From the NCBI GenBank assembly GCA_963969345.1, contig OZ017769.1, forward strand, positions 8,993,725 through 9,057,724: a stretch of 64,000 bases of DNA, given 5' to 3'. Positions 1 to 10,757 of the stretch are shown here, piece by piece. A program made the translations under genes and the position numbers. The stretch is from Turbatrix aceti. Its lineage: Eukaryota > Nematoda > Chromadorea > Rhabditida > Panagrolaimidae. Position 1 is the stretch's first letter, and every line of letters begins with the position of its first letter. Under the pieces are notes generated by a model, which searched no databases, had not been told where the DNA came from, and worked only from the letters and a program-made list of their open reading frames with translations.

Positions 1-335
1 CCACTAAAATGAAGAGAAATGCTATCAAAATAGATTTTTTGACAAAAAATGGCGACAAAACCATTGCTCAAATTTCGCAACGAAAGTTACAAAAGTACCG
101 TTACCCAGAGCGAAAAACGCAGATCACCCGGAAGCATAATTTTCCCTAAAAGATAAAAAAACTGTTCGCGAACATCAAAAATGTTCGCATTTGTAGGTTT
201 TTACAAAAAAATTGCTAAAAAATCGTAACTTTGTCAGTTACCAACAATTTTTTCCACTCAAGAAATTTGTTACTTCATGTGTCAAAAATTGCATCAAAAA
301 TGTTACGTTTCCGAAAAAACGTAATTTTCAGTATT
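1..335. other. AT-rich non-coding stretch
   Basis: Homopolymeric A/T sequence with no exon-like open frame. It sits upstream of the TIR element and is probably intron or spacer. The missing 5' exons of the kinase at 1624-3287 may lie further left, outside the window. Confidence 0.5.
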
Positions 336-1517
336 CACAGGCAAGAAGAAAACGACAAGTTCTACCCTAGGTAGGAAAAGTTCTACATAGGTAGGAAAAG
401 TTCGGGGACTTAGAAGAAATTTTGCTGCAAAAAAAGGGTTTTTTCTGTCGCGACGGAAAAACTACCGAGGTACGAAAAGTTTTACCTCGGTAGTCCATGT
501 TTTCGAGTTTTTGCGCTCGCTTGGAGGAATCTCAAAGCGAAAAAAGCGATCTGTTCGCTGAAAACTTGGCCGACGTTGCTTTTTTGTCTATGTTATTTTT
601 TTGTCGTGTTTTATTTTTGTTTTTTGGCTGTTTTTTTCCGCGTTACTTCTCATTTATTAGTTTCAGGATCGGGCTCCTTTCTCGGGCGACATTCCTAAAA
701 CTCGATCGAAGTGCTGCCGACATGGGTATGTTTTTACGATTTATGAGTTATCAAAATCACTACTTTTTGGAAACCAACCAAATTTCAATTGTTTTTTACC
801 TTTTTGTGCGAGTGTGCTTTGATGAGTTTCTGCGAATTGTTAGGTAGGATTGCGATGTTGATAGATGGGGTGCACATTCGCAAAAAAAGGTAAAAAATCG
901 GTTGAAGGGCAGTTGGTATTAAAATTTGGTGGAAATATTATTTTTTGGGCTTCATTTTGTGATCCGTACTGCCTCACATCTTTCAGACGGCTTCCAGTAG
1001 ACGGGACTACAGTTTGAAAGAAACTTGGTAAGTTTTTGAGAAAAACTCGAAAAATGTGCTAACTTATGAATTTTCAGGCATCGGCGGCGCCGTGAAGACG
1101 ATGTCATCATCATCAACATGAACAGAAGCGGCAAAAAAACGACCTCGGCACGACGACCAAGATCTACGTTACACGGATGCTGCTTCCATCACGACGAAAC
1201 CATATAAAACCACCAAAACATCGACAGCGAATCGAGGACATCCATCAGAAGAAAGGAAAACGCGCAACACATCGCCAACAACTCACTTGACTGTTTTTTG
1301 TAATTGTATTTTGTGTAAATTGTGTTTTTTTGTGAAAAAAAACGAATAAACAGGCAAAAAAAGAACAAAACTTGGACTACCTATGTAGAAAACGGGCCAG
1401 CGAGCGCGCATTCAAAACTACCGCGGTAGTCGAAGATCTACCCCCGGTTTACCACGGTTGACCTACGTAGAACTTTTCCTACCTCGGTAAAAACTTGTCG
1501 TTTTCTTCTTGCCTGTG
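336..1517. mobile_element. TIR element, about 1.2 kb
   Basis: The two ends are inverted copies of each other. The left end begins CACAGGCAAGAAGAAAACGA at 336. The right end finishes with its reverse complement at 1517. The first 26 bases are identical, and similarity continues with a few mismatches for about 56 bases, through a repeated GTAGGAAAAGTTCTAC-type motif. Further palindromic CTACC/GGTAG motifs lie inside (near 460-495 and 1418-1440). I see no transposase, so it is a non-autonomous TIR/MITE-like element or a degraded one. No convincing target-site duplication is visible. It lies directly 5' of the first visible kinase exon. Confidence 0.6.
667..1207 (+). CDS. possible 3' exons of an unrecognised basic protein
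   Basis: Three segments join in phase at good splice sites: 667-725 (after tttcag, before gtatgt), 998-1027 (after ttccag, before gtaagt) and 1078-1207 (after ttttcag). They read to a TAA at 1205-1207, with an AATAAA at 1345-1350. The product is Arg/Lys-rich with short runs such as RRRRED and ends HHDETI. No family is recognised and no start is visible. It lies wholly inside the TIR element, so it could be element-borne, a host gene tail, or a chance open frame. Confidence 0.3.
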
Positions 1518-1623
1518 TTTTGACACGATTATCTTGTTCTACGATAAAAAAATCCTTTTTTTTGTGTTTGTTCACGAACAAAAAACATCTGTTCGCCCAT
1601 CCTCTAGCCTTGGACGCTTTCAG

Positions 1624-3287
1624 CCGTCCAACTTCAGCTGCGGTTACCGGCGCAAGGACTTTATCTACATCTTCGACTTTGGCCTGTGTCGACTAATCAT
1701 GATGCCCGATCCGAAGGATGGGGGGAAACTCAAACTCCGCGATCCTCGGCCGAAGGTCTCGTTCCGCGGCACAATCCGTTATTGCTCGTTGAACGTGCAC
1801 CTATACAAGGAATGCGGTCGACACGACGACTTCTGGGGCTTAGTGTACGTGCTCGTCGAGCTACTCATGCGCACGCTCCCGTGGAAGGGATTGCCGAGAA
1901 AAGAAGTCGCGAAGATGAAGCAACAAATTTCAAATGAGAGGCTTTTTGCCGGCTGTCCACCGAGTTTTGCTGAGCTCAGCGACACACTCAAGACCCTCAC
2001 GTATGCCGATACCCCGCCCTACAGTAAGTTTCGGGAAAATTTGAGACGCGATTTTAACAAACTCGTCGTCGGTGGAAAGTTTTTGGATCCATACGACTGG
2101 ATGAAGAAGGACTTTGACACTAAAAATGTTGGAAGAGTCAAGAAATCGGACGAGAAGGCCGAGAGGGAGGACAAAGACACACTCAAGGTAGGTCGGGGTC
2201 TCGGAACGATTTTTTTGTTTTTTGGGGTCTCGGAACGATTTTTTTTTGTTTTTCTGGGGTTTTGGGACGATTTTTTGTTAGGATGAGGTCTCGGTACGAC
2301 TTTTTTAGTCATCAGGGTCTCGGAACGATTTTTTTGTTGGTTGGTGTCTCGGGACGATTTTTTGTTAAGGGGAGGTCTCGAGACGATTTTTTTGTTTTCT
2401 AGGGTCCTGGAACGATTTTTTTTGTTCCCTAAAGAAAATGCACTTTTTTTGTATATTCCCGCAAAACATGTTTTTTTTGCTTCGTGGGAGCATTTTTTGA
2501 CGTAAAAACTTTTATCAGTGCACCGAAAAACTTGTACTGATAAAAAAACGTGGTTTACGCTACCCACCTGAATTACGATAGATTTTGGATGACATTGTGA
2601 TGCTTTACTAATTACGGTGGCCGCGGGGGGGTCTCGTGGCTCTGACGTAACCACTTTTGTGCTTGTGCAAGCTTGTGTGTTCGTATCGTTTGTTTAAGCC
2701 CACCTACGCGATTCACGGCATTCCGTGGAGTTTTTTGTTCACGCCTTAGCCAAATATGAGTGTACCTGGGATCCCAGCTCATGAGCTTACACCTGTTTTT
2801 GAGCTTGTGATGAACTTTTGCTTACTACCCCAAAATATCTGTATACGAACCCACGCAGCAGAATTACGGTCTTCAGCTGCGGATGGGCGCATGAATTGCT
2901 TGTCTGTATCGACGAACTTTCTATTCTTGACATTTTACCTACTTTTTTTTGCTTCCGTAAGCCCAGTCTGTTTCACCTGCTGTTGGGCATTTTTTACTGA
3001 CGCAAATCATTTGACTTAGTATGCATTACTTTTTTTGTCGGAAACTAAACAAAAAATACAATTTTTTGTACTTTTCTTGTTAGCACTTTTTTTTTGGGTT
3101 CTTTTGGTCAAAAAAATTGCAATAAATAAAAAAATTTTAAAAAACAAAAAAATTTCAGGAGGTTATCGATTCACTTGACACCGACATCAGCGATGCTAAC
3201 ACGGATTCAAAAGACTTCTCGAAGGAAAACACTCTGGAAAACGTTTCCGACGTCGAAAATCTCGAAAATACGAAAGTTAACGGTTGA
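1624..3287 (+). CDS. CK1/TTBK-family protein kinase, 3' part
   Basis: Exons 1624-2187 and 3159-3287 join in phase 0 and end at TGA 3285-3287. The first exon follows a ctttcag acceptor and opens with PSNF, where CK1-group kinases read HRDIKPSNF. It then shows DFG (DFGLCR), FRGTIRY and the GRHDDFW segment typical of tau-tubulin-kinase-like proteins, followed by PWKG and a short C-lobe ending DPYDW. The second exon is a very acidic, Asn/Ser-rich tail of about 42 residues. The N-lobe, glycine loop, VAIK lysine and HRD loop are absent. They should sit in upstream exons, but none is visible in 1-1623, so either the preceding intron (carrying the TIR element) extends beyond the window or the gene is truncated. 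TTBK-like kinases are greatly expanded in nematodes; the exact member is not assignable. Confidence 0.75.
2190..2420. repeat. degenerate tandem repeat in kinase intron
   Basis: The motif GGTCTCGGAACGATTTTTT and variants recur about six times at roughly 30-45 base spacing within the kinase intron. Looser relatives (ggaacgaaa, tcgcaacgat) recur at about 3430-3680. It is not coding; the open minus-strand frame here is a by-product of the repeat. Confidence 0.6.
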
Positions 3288-4156
3288 TCTTTTCAATGTC
3301 GTCGAGGATTTCCTGTGTGTCCATTTTTTTTGTCATTTACAATGCTTTGCAGATTTGAAAAAAAAAGAAAAAAAACATACATGAAAAGTCGAGTTTGCAG
3401 TTTGAACAATTTGTACCGTAAACTTCTATTCTTGGAACGAAAAATGATTTTCGGTGTTGGTCATGAAACGAAATTTTTTCATGAATTGCTGGTTTTGGAC
3501 GGAAAACTAATTATCTGCAACGGAAATTTTTTCCCTTAGATATCTGATTTTTGGTCTCGCAACGATAACAGATTTTTGAGGGTTGTAGATCTTTCAGTCC
3601 TAGAACGAAAACTGTTCTCCAGAGTTTGTAGTTCCTTTTTTTGTCTCAAAACGAACTTTTTTTATAACTCTGCTAACCTCTGGTCTTGACACGGATTTTT
3701 TTGTTGTGTTTTCGAAGGCATCAATAAATTGTAGCACCCAAAATGGCACCAAATTAATTTTCTTACTTTTTTGCAACGGCGGAAAAAAGTATAAAGCATT
3801 GAACAGGTGAAAACAAGCATATATGCTCTGTTTATTAACTTGTGGCATTTGGAATCGCCATTTTTGGCAACTACGCACATAACCAAGCGATGAATGACCT
3901 TTTCGAATAGGTAACTGTATGCATGTTAGCTGTTCCTCGAATTCACCGCGGGCGCGGGTGCAGGTGCAGGTGCGAGCGTGCATGCACGCGCGTTGCTTCG
4001 GGGGAGGCGGAGGGAGGCCTGAGCTCTGGGGCGGAGTTGGGAGGTGTACGGATTCTTTAAAAGACATGTCAAGACTCTCGGGTTTTTGTATTGAGTCAAG
4101 CTTCACTTTGCTTCGACAACAACTTTTGCGTCTTCAAACCAGCGTTTTCTGAAAAA
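3288..4156. other. spacer with GC-rich promoter region of neuropeptide gene A
   Basis: From 3288 to about 3900 the sequence is AT-rich without exon-like frames. From about 3945 it becomes GC-rich, with tandem GTGCAG/GCGCG motifs and a purine-rich block (about 4000-4035). A TATA-like TTTAAAAG follows at 4056-4063, 101 bases upstream of the ATG. This looks like the promoter of the following gene. Confidence 0.45.
4056..4063 (+). promoter_or_regulatory. TATA-like TTTAAAAG, neuropeptide gene A
   Basis: TTTAAAAG lies 101 bases upstream of the start codon and just 3' of a GC-rich purine block. The paralogous gene B has the same octamer 103 bases upstream of its ATG, which supports function. Confidence 0.45.
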
Positions 4157-4712
4157 ATGCAGTTCCCAACTTCGCTCACCTTTTTCGCCCTTGCCGGGAT
4201 CGTGGCCACGTGCAACGCGGCTTCCCTAGCCGAGTTCTGCATCGCCCAGCCCAGTTATCCCCTCTGCCGGCTCCTGATCGCGCCTGGCTTCGTCTCGGCT
4301 CCGGATCTCGAACGGGCCTTTGTCAGGGCCTATGAATCTCTCAGAATCTCGTCTACCAGCTACGGACAACGCCCGGTGGCCATCAAACAGCAATCTGAGA
4401 CCCTCCGGGATATCCTCGCATCCGAGACCGCTCAGGAGCAGGTGCCTAGTGTTATTCATACCGCACTCGGTGTTCCCCGTAAGTTTTTTTCCAACTTTTC
4501 ACAAAAATAGCAAAAAAACATATTTTTTACTATTTTTTCTGATTTTCACAAAAAAAAACGGAATTTCGAACTTTTTTAATTTTCGCTTTTTTTCAGAAAA
4601 ACGAGGTCTAGGCCACATCTTCCGTCTGAGTCAAGTGCCTCATCGACGCAGCGAGAGCCCGCTCAACAAGGAAGCTTACTTGTACGACTTCATCCGATTC
4701 GGCAAGCGATGA
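4157..4712 (+). CDS. FMRFamide-like neuropeptide precursor A (flp-25-like)
   Basis: Exons 4157-4478 and 4597-4712 join in phase 1; stop TGA 4710-4712; 145 residues. The ATG opens a clear signal peptide (MQFPTSLTFFALAGIVATCNA). The spacer begins SLAEFC...YPLC with two cysteines. Near the C-terminus a KR site is followed by GLGHIFRLSQVPH-RR and then a peptide ending YDFIRFG-KR, which would be processed to an amidated ...YDFIRF-NH2. The YDF/YDY-[IV]RFG ending resembles C. elegans FLP-25 peptides as I remember them. A paralogue (gene B, 53.8 kb) shares the cysteine spacer, the intron phase and the intron position just before the peptide region. A secreted transmitter or modulator made in neurons is expected. 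AATAAA at 4842-4847. Confidence 0.85.
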
Positions 4713-5228
4713 ACATTTTTTTTCACAGGATACCGACTCTGACGGTCGGTCCGACGATATAGATAGATCTCCTCCATCCCATCGCTGATGCAACACGTCG
4801 TCAAATTTTTTCATCATTTGCGGGTTGATAACAACGTTCATAATAAACATTGTACTTGTTAGGATGAAAATTGCATTTTTTGGAAAAAAAACTGTCAAAA
4901 AAAGTGCGCAAACCATAAATGCTGCATTTCTACACATATTCACCGTACCAGTGTGAATCACAAATCAGACAGGATGCATAATAGGAATCAGAATCCACAC
5001 AAAAAGCAAACAAAAAAATTTCCAGTAGCCTGAAGTTGTTTTTATTTTTTGTTTTCACGTGCGCGCGCGTCTGCGACAACTTTCGTTTCAAAACCACAAA
5101 ATTGGTGTTTTCGCGGAAGCGAGCACGTTTTTTTTCAACTTGCAGCAACTGCAGGTCTCTCTTTTTTCCTTTGATCTTCTTTTCCTGACGTTTTTCAATT
5201 TCAATCCATCCAAAGTGCAGGTACAACA
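4713..5228. other. spacer between neuropeptide gene A and DDB1-like gene
   Basis: It holds the 3' UTR of gene A with AATAAA at 4842-4847, then AT-rich sequence. A short GC patch (about 5058-5075) precedes a possible splice-leader or 5' UTR acceptor (gtgcag, ending at about 5220), 9 bases before the next ATG. No gene seen. Confidence 0.5.
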
Positions 5229-8200
5229 ATGTCCGTGTACTTTGGCATGGCTTTGCCATCGACCGCTGTCTACTGCATGCGGTATGGTCACTTTTTGTCC
5301 GAAGACACCAATCATCTCATTCTCGTGCGAAAGAGTTCGCTCGACGTTGTCTCTCTCGTCGATGGCAAGATCTCAAGTTGTCAGAGTGTGCCGGTTTACG
5401 GCAACATTGTCGCCATCGATTCTGTGCAATTTGATAGGTCAGATGTGAGTTTTTATGGATTTTTAGTTTTTTTTATTGTACGCCTGGATTTTTTTAGAAA
5501 ATTCTCGGACTGGCTATTCTCCTTCAACACGATGTTCTGCTGTTTGCCAAATTCACGCCCGACTGCAGACTGCGCTATTTGAGCAGACAGGCTGTACCTT
5601 ACCTGGATAACTGTTCTTCGTGCTATGGAAACCGTGTTGTGGCTATTTCACCCTCTGTGAGTTTAAAAAAACATATTTGAAGGACAATTTTACGTGATTT
5701 TATTTAGCACGTGGCTCTGATTTCTTCGACGACCGGCATGTTCATTTATACGTGGGTCAAGAAGCAGGATGGCACCCTGGCCTTCAGCTACACCCCATTT
5801 CGACGCTATTCCGACATCGTTGACATCTCCCCGCTCCGACCGTACCATTCGACTCACGACAAACGAAGTATCATGTTTGGCATGATCGAGAAGGCGCCAA
5901 ACAAGAATACCTATCAGGTTTATGAATTCTGCTCCGCCCCGGAGGTCGGAGCGCCGTCGCTCACCGCTCACACGGACGCCAAGCGCGTTGATCTTCCCTT
6001 CGACACCACGATGGTCATTCCACTGGACCTCATCCCGTCTGGCGTGCTCATTGTCACGACCAAGTCCATATTTTTCACATCGCCGACCTCACCGAAGCCG
6101 GTTACGTTCGCGTTCACCGGGCCTACGAGGTACTATACTGCGTACGCCGTGCTCTCGCTTTCTGATTTTCTCCTCGTCGATCAGGAAGGGCATGTCACGG
6201 CTCTCAGATTGGTTACTGACAAGGCTGAGTATGGATTGACGGTCAAAGATGTTGTGGTGAGTTTTTTCAACAAAAAACGATTAGAAATTGTCAAAAAAAG
6301 CATAAACACGTGAAATAACGATCAAAAACAGTTGAAAAGTAGAAAAAATTGTTTTCACGTTGAAAAAAATGATCGTAACAGTATTTTTGTGTCAAAACAC
6401 CGAAAAAGTGATTTTTTTCGGTCCGAAACAACAAAGAGCCGATCGTACCAAAATTTTCGTGTCGAAACAAAAAAAAATGTAAACGTAACAATGTTTTCGC
6501 GTCGAAATCGCAAACAAATCCGGAACTTTGCGTTTGTTCTTTTTTTTCACTCAAAGCAAGCAAAAAAACTCAAAATCAAAACTTTTATCACATTTTTTTT
6601 ATAATTTCAGTTCGATGTCATCGGTCAAACGTCGGTGCCAATGGCTGTCCAAGCCCTCGACGACGGCTACCTGTTCTGCGCGATGCAATTCTCCGACCAC
6701 CGTATCTTCAAGCTTAGCGTCGAGCAACCCGGCTGGAGGTACAACATCAACGTTCACGATACGATGACTCACATCGGCGGCATGCACGACATGCTTCTCA
6801 TCGAGCGCTCTAGTCGTCGGAAACTCGTCGTTGCCAGCGGCTTCGATCGCGATGGTTGCATCAAGGTCATCAAGAATTCCATCACCGTGAACCAACTTGC
6901 CGAGTTTCCCACAGATCAGACTCCGGTTGTCTGGCCGCTGAATTCCGCAGATCCGACGAAGCCGAGGAGATTTTTGCTGAATACGGCGGGAGTTTATCAA
7001 TTTGTGAACATTTGGGCCCACAAAGACGAAATCGAAGTCGTCAACGACATCCCTGCTTCGAGCTACGCGGGAAATTTGTTTCAAGATCCGGCAGACTTTG
7101 CCAATGTGGTTCATTTTGGATTTATCGATCCTCACTTTTTGGTCAAAATTGGATTTTCGAGAAGCTGCATCGTTGGACTCGACACCGGCACCGGCGCGGA
7201 TTACGGCTATGAATTTGACGGCGCGACTGCTGCTGACGTCGGAGTTAATGGAGACATTGTCCTGGCACAGGGCAATGTGGTCAGGTGGTTCCACTTCGAC
7301 CCCACCTCACCTGACCAGCCCCTGCGTCTCCTGGCCAATCAGGCCTTCCCGGCCCCCATCTGGAAGGTCAACTTCGCAGATGCCGCTGACGGCCAACTCT
7401 GCTTCGTCGTCCCTGAATCAGCGGCCTCGGCATCCTGCGTGTACATCTGCCAGGTGCCAAAGACACCTGGACTCCTCGAATGGTGCCAGGCAATCGCGGT
7501 TCCGAGATCGAGGATCGTGCATCAGGCCACGCTGCTCCATTTTCCGGCTTTTAGAAGCTATATTGTCTTTGCGATGGACGATGGATCCGTCGACTACCGA
7601 AGATTCAACGTCGAAGACAGGGTCGTCGGGCCGAGGGAAACGATCGTTGTCGGCAACCGACCGGTGACCATGTGCAAGGCCCGCGTCGGAGATCAGCCAT
7701 ACCTCGTGCTCTGCAGCGATCAGCCATCCGTCATGCGATACGACAAGCACAACCTCGGCTTCTGCGCTCTTGACGTCGACAGTCCACTCGATATCGTCTC
7801 GCTCAGTGCCGCCGGCGAGTCAAATGGACTGCTCGTCGTTTCCAAGGGCTCCGTCAAGATTGGTGGGTTTTATCGTAATTGAATTTGAACATTTTGATTA
7901 AAAAAACTAACAATAGAATATTTGGAGTTTTCTATGAATGAAAAAAACAAACATTTACCAAATTTTTGAATCGGGAACCCAAAAAGTGGTACAAAAACAA
8001 AAGTCGAAAAGTCAAAAAAATAAAATTTTCGCTTTGAGAACGATCTCCAGGATTACGATCGTCTTTACGATGATGTTACGATAGTTTCTTCGTTCTTTCG
8101 ACACGAAAACACTAACGAGAGTTTTGTTCGTATTCTTGACACGAAAATGTGTTTTTGGATGATTTTGAACCCTTTTGACGTTTTTTTTCCTCGAACAGTT

Positions 8201-9987
8201 AATTTTTCCTCGAACTTTTTTTTATAAATATTTTTTTTCCTTTTCAGGCAACCTCATCGACCTGCAACGCATCACCACCCAGACCGTGCCGGTTGGAGAA
8301 ACCGTCCTCAAGCTGGCCTACGATGAATCGTGCAACGCGATTATCGGCGTCACCGAGAATTGCGTCCAGCTTCCGGTCGATCTCCCCGAGGCGGGCGGCG
8401 ACTTGACAGAAGCGCGTCCGACGCCGATCAACACCTTCCCCCACCACAAGAAGCAACGTTTCACAGCCAGCGAGCCCCAGGCCGCCCAGGCGAGGGTAGT
8501 GCAGTTCGAGCAGCAGTCTTTGGCTCTCTTCGACGCGGACAGCTTCGACGTACTCGATGTCTACGAGCTCGAGACCTACGAGCAGGTCTATGACCTCAAA
8601 ACGGTCACCATCGATTGGAATGTTTACGTTCTTGTTGGATCCGGGATTCTGCTTCCTCACCAGGATAGCTCGACTTTGGTGAGTTATTTTGGGTGGAAAA
8701 TACATTTTTCACAAAAAAATGTAAAAAAATTTATAGAAAATTTTTTTACGAATTTTTATAAAAAATCTTTTTGACAGAAACGGGGTAAATTTTTTCAACC
8801 CAATGTCTAAAAATTTTAGACTTTTTTATAAAAAATTTAGTCTTTTTGCCAAAAGCATTTTCTGCCACAAAAATTTTTTTGTGGTGTTGTTTTTTTGTTT
8901 GGCAATGAACGAACATTTTTTTGAAACAAACATTTTTTTCAATTCAAAGAAAATTGTTATTTTTTTTTCAGTGAAAAAAAATTATTTTGTTTCCGGAATT
9001 AAAATTTGTTTTTTTTAAATTCACGTTTTTTTCAGGGTCGCCTCCTGGTCTACAGCATCACCCCCGATCCCGAAATCGAGCGCCCGACTCTCCGCTACGT
9101 CATGGAAAGGCAATTCCGATCCCCGGTCTTCGCCATCGGCGTCTCCGGCTCGAGAATCAAGATCGCCGTCGATGGAAACTCCACCGAGGTCACGCTCAAC
9201 CTCGAGCGCAGCACGATCGACAACGTGCGCAACGTGCCCGTCGGAATCTTTGTCCCAGGCTTCAGCAACACGTACAGCCCCAACGCGACGTCATTTGTCC
9301 GCTCCGAGCTCGTGCCGTCGATCTGCTTTGTCCGGAGCCTGGACGAACACGAACACCGGTCGACGATCGCGGTTGAGGACATTGCCCTTCGAACTGACTT
9401 CCTCGACGACAAGTATTTCATTGCCGGGCTGTCGAATCGGCGATTGACGCTTTTTGAAGATGCCACGGGGCCTCTTGACGAGAATGAGCACTTTGTGTTC
9501 CCGGAAGACAGGATCCACAAGCTGGGGTCCATGTACTGCCACAACACGCCATCGGCCTTCGCTACCGGCACGCCGTTTTTGGCATTCCACAAACAAGCCC
9601 CGGATTGCACCTCAAAACCCGCGTTCTACGGTTTCCACGATGGATCCATCGCTGTTGTTTTTCTTCTCGATCCGGAACTCTTCAGGTTGGTTTTTTTTAT
9701 ATCGACTGCAGATGTTACAATTTTTTGTTGGTTTCAGCGTTCTGAAAAAAATAGAGAAAAAACTGGACGACAAGCTTGCAACGCATCACAACGAGTACAG
9801 AAATCCAAAAGAAGACTTCTCTCTAGCGCCCTTCGTCGATGGCAACTTTTTGGATTACGTTCTCGCGGAGAACGACGCTTTCTTCGATGACGTCGAGTTT
9901 CCGGAGAGCCTGAGGTTTTCAGGCAAAAGACTGCCTGTCAGGATGGAAGTTTTTCGTTACCTGCGCCAACTCTGGGCCATGCACTGA
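5229..9987 (+). CDS. DDB1-like beta-propeller protein
   Basis: Seven exons join in phase: 5229-5444, 5498-5656, 5708-6256, 6611-7862, 8248-8678, 9036-9685 and 9738-9987, stop TGA; 1168 residues (human DDB1 has 1140). It matches DDB1 throughout at low identity. The N-terminus has GHF..E..NHLIL..K...L, the middle has QTSVPMAVQALDDGYLFCAM and IKNSITV, then LCSDQPSVMRY, and the C-terminus has KLDDKL...FVDGNFLDYVL...LRQLWAMH. DDB1 is the adaptor of CUL4 ubiquitin ligases and folds as three WD40-like propellers plus a C-terminal helical bundle. Sequence divergence is high, and C. elegans ddb-1 is on another chromosome as I recall, so this may be a lineage-specific paralogue rather than the canonical gene. 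The acceptor 9 bases before ATG suggests trans-splicing. Its last exon overlaps arm 1 of the inverted duplication. Confidence 0.85.
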
Positions 9988-10499
9988 TTCAATGCACCGA
10001 CAATTTTTTGTATTTTTTTTTGGTTGTCGGGTATCAGTTGAACATAACTGAATGATTAATGAACCTGTATGTTTACGTGCGTTCTAGAAGAGTCGACTTT
10101 GACACGGAAGGCATAAAATCCGGTCGGCTGGCCACAAAAGTCGGGTCAGGGTTTGGCGAGCGTTTGTGGTTGTTCGAGTTTATTCGCGAACAAATTAAAA
10201 TTTTTGCGTTCGAGCTCGCTGGCTACTAAAATGTACCCGACATCATCAGGTTTAATTTTGGTTAAAAATGTATGGGTAAGCCCGAGCGGGAGCGGAGCGA
10301 CTCCAAAGTCACTGGAATCGGGGTTGGCGTACTTTCCCTAAATCGGCCTCAACAACGCTTGCCCTCAAGTTTTGCGTGCATTTTATTTATTTCCATCATC
10401 CAACATGTCAATTTTTGGAGTCATGAAAAATCAGTAGCTGGTATCCATGGGTGTTGGCATTGTGATTAATCAGGACCCACGTAAGGGGGGCATAGCAAA

Positions 10500-10700
10500 T
10501 TATCCCCACCCATGGAACACGAAATTTTCCCCTTGGCAATTAGTATCACATTTAGATAAAGGTCTCCATTTCCATTCATTCGGATCTCGTTGTTTAAAGA
10601 AGTCCTGGTAATTGTCTACATTGTCTCCATATCCCGCGGGATATGCAGTTGCAGTGGCGACAATAGCAAGGAAAACGAAGACAACCAAGAAAAAATTCAT
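10500..10700 (-). CDS. small secreted peptide, arm 1 copy
   Basis: A single-exon frame of 66 residues starting at MNFFLVVFVFLAIVATATA, a strong signal peptide. The mature part (about 47 residues) is Tyr/Asn/Asp-rich at first (YGDNVDNYQDFF), then has WKW, two cysteines (KCDTNC) and ends FHGWG. The ATG is chosen because it starts the signal peptide; the frame is open upstream, but that part covers the promoter with its TATA box at 10750-10757. The arm-2 homologue at 13806 has an almost identical promoter and signal peptide but an unrelated mature region. No family is recognised. Possible roles are a secreted peptide of the antimicrobial, epidermal or neuropeptide-like kind; this is a guess from architecture alone. 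Confidence 0.6.
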   Translation of the reverse strand: MNFFLVVFVFLAIVATATAYPAGYGDNVDNYQDFFKQRDPNEWKWRPLSKCDTNCQGENFVFHGWG

Positions 10701-10749
10701 TGTGGAACCGATGATTCCAAGTGAACTGTCTTCCGAGCTTTTGTGCTCG

Positions 10750-10757
10750 TATTTATA
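10750..10757 (-). promoter_or_regulatory. TATA box TATAAATA, arm 1 peptide gene
   Basis: On the minus strand TATAAATA lies about 50 bases upstream of the ATG at 10700. It is conserved in the arm-2 copy (13749-13756). Confidence 0.6.

Noticed and set aside
497..847. 116-residue open frame rich in Phe/Leu
   Set aside because: Low-complexity T-rich sequence inside the TIR element; only the short segment 667-725 fits a spliced model, in the neighbouring frame.
2019..2654. 211-residue minus-strand open frame
   Set aside because: It is produced by the intronic tandem repeat (Lys-Lys-x-Ser/Arg-Pro-Arg repeats) and overlaps a kinase exon antisense.
10153..10341. 62-residue open frame conserved in both arms (MASVC..., also 14058-14246 minus)
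   Set aside because: Conservation is explained by the duplication of non-coding DNA; no signal peptide, ribosome context or homology.
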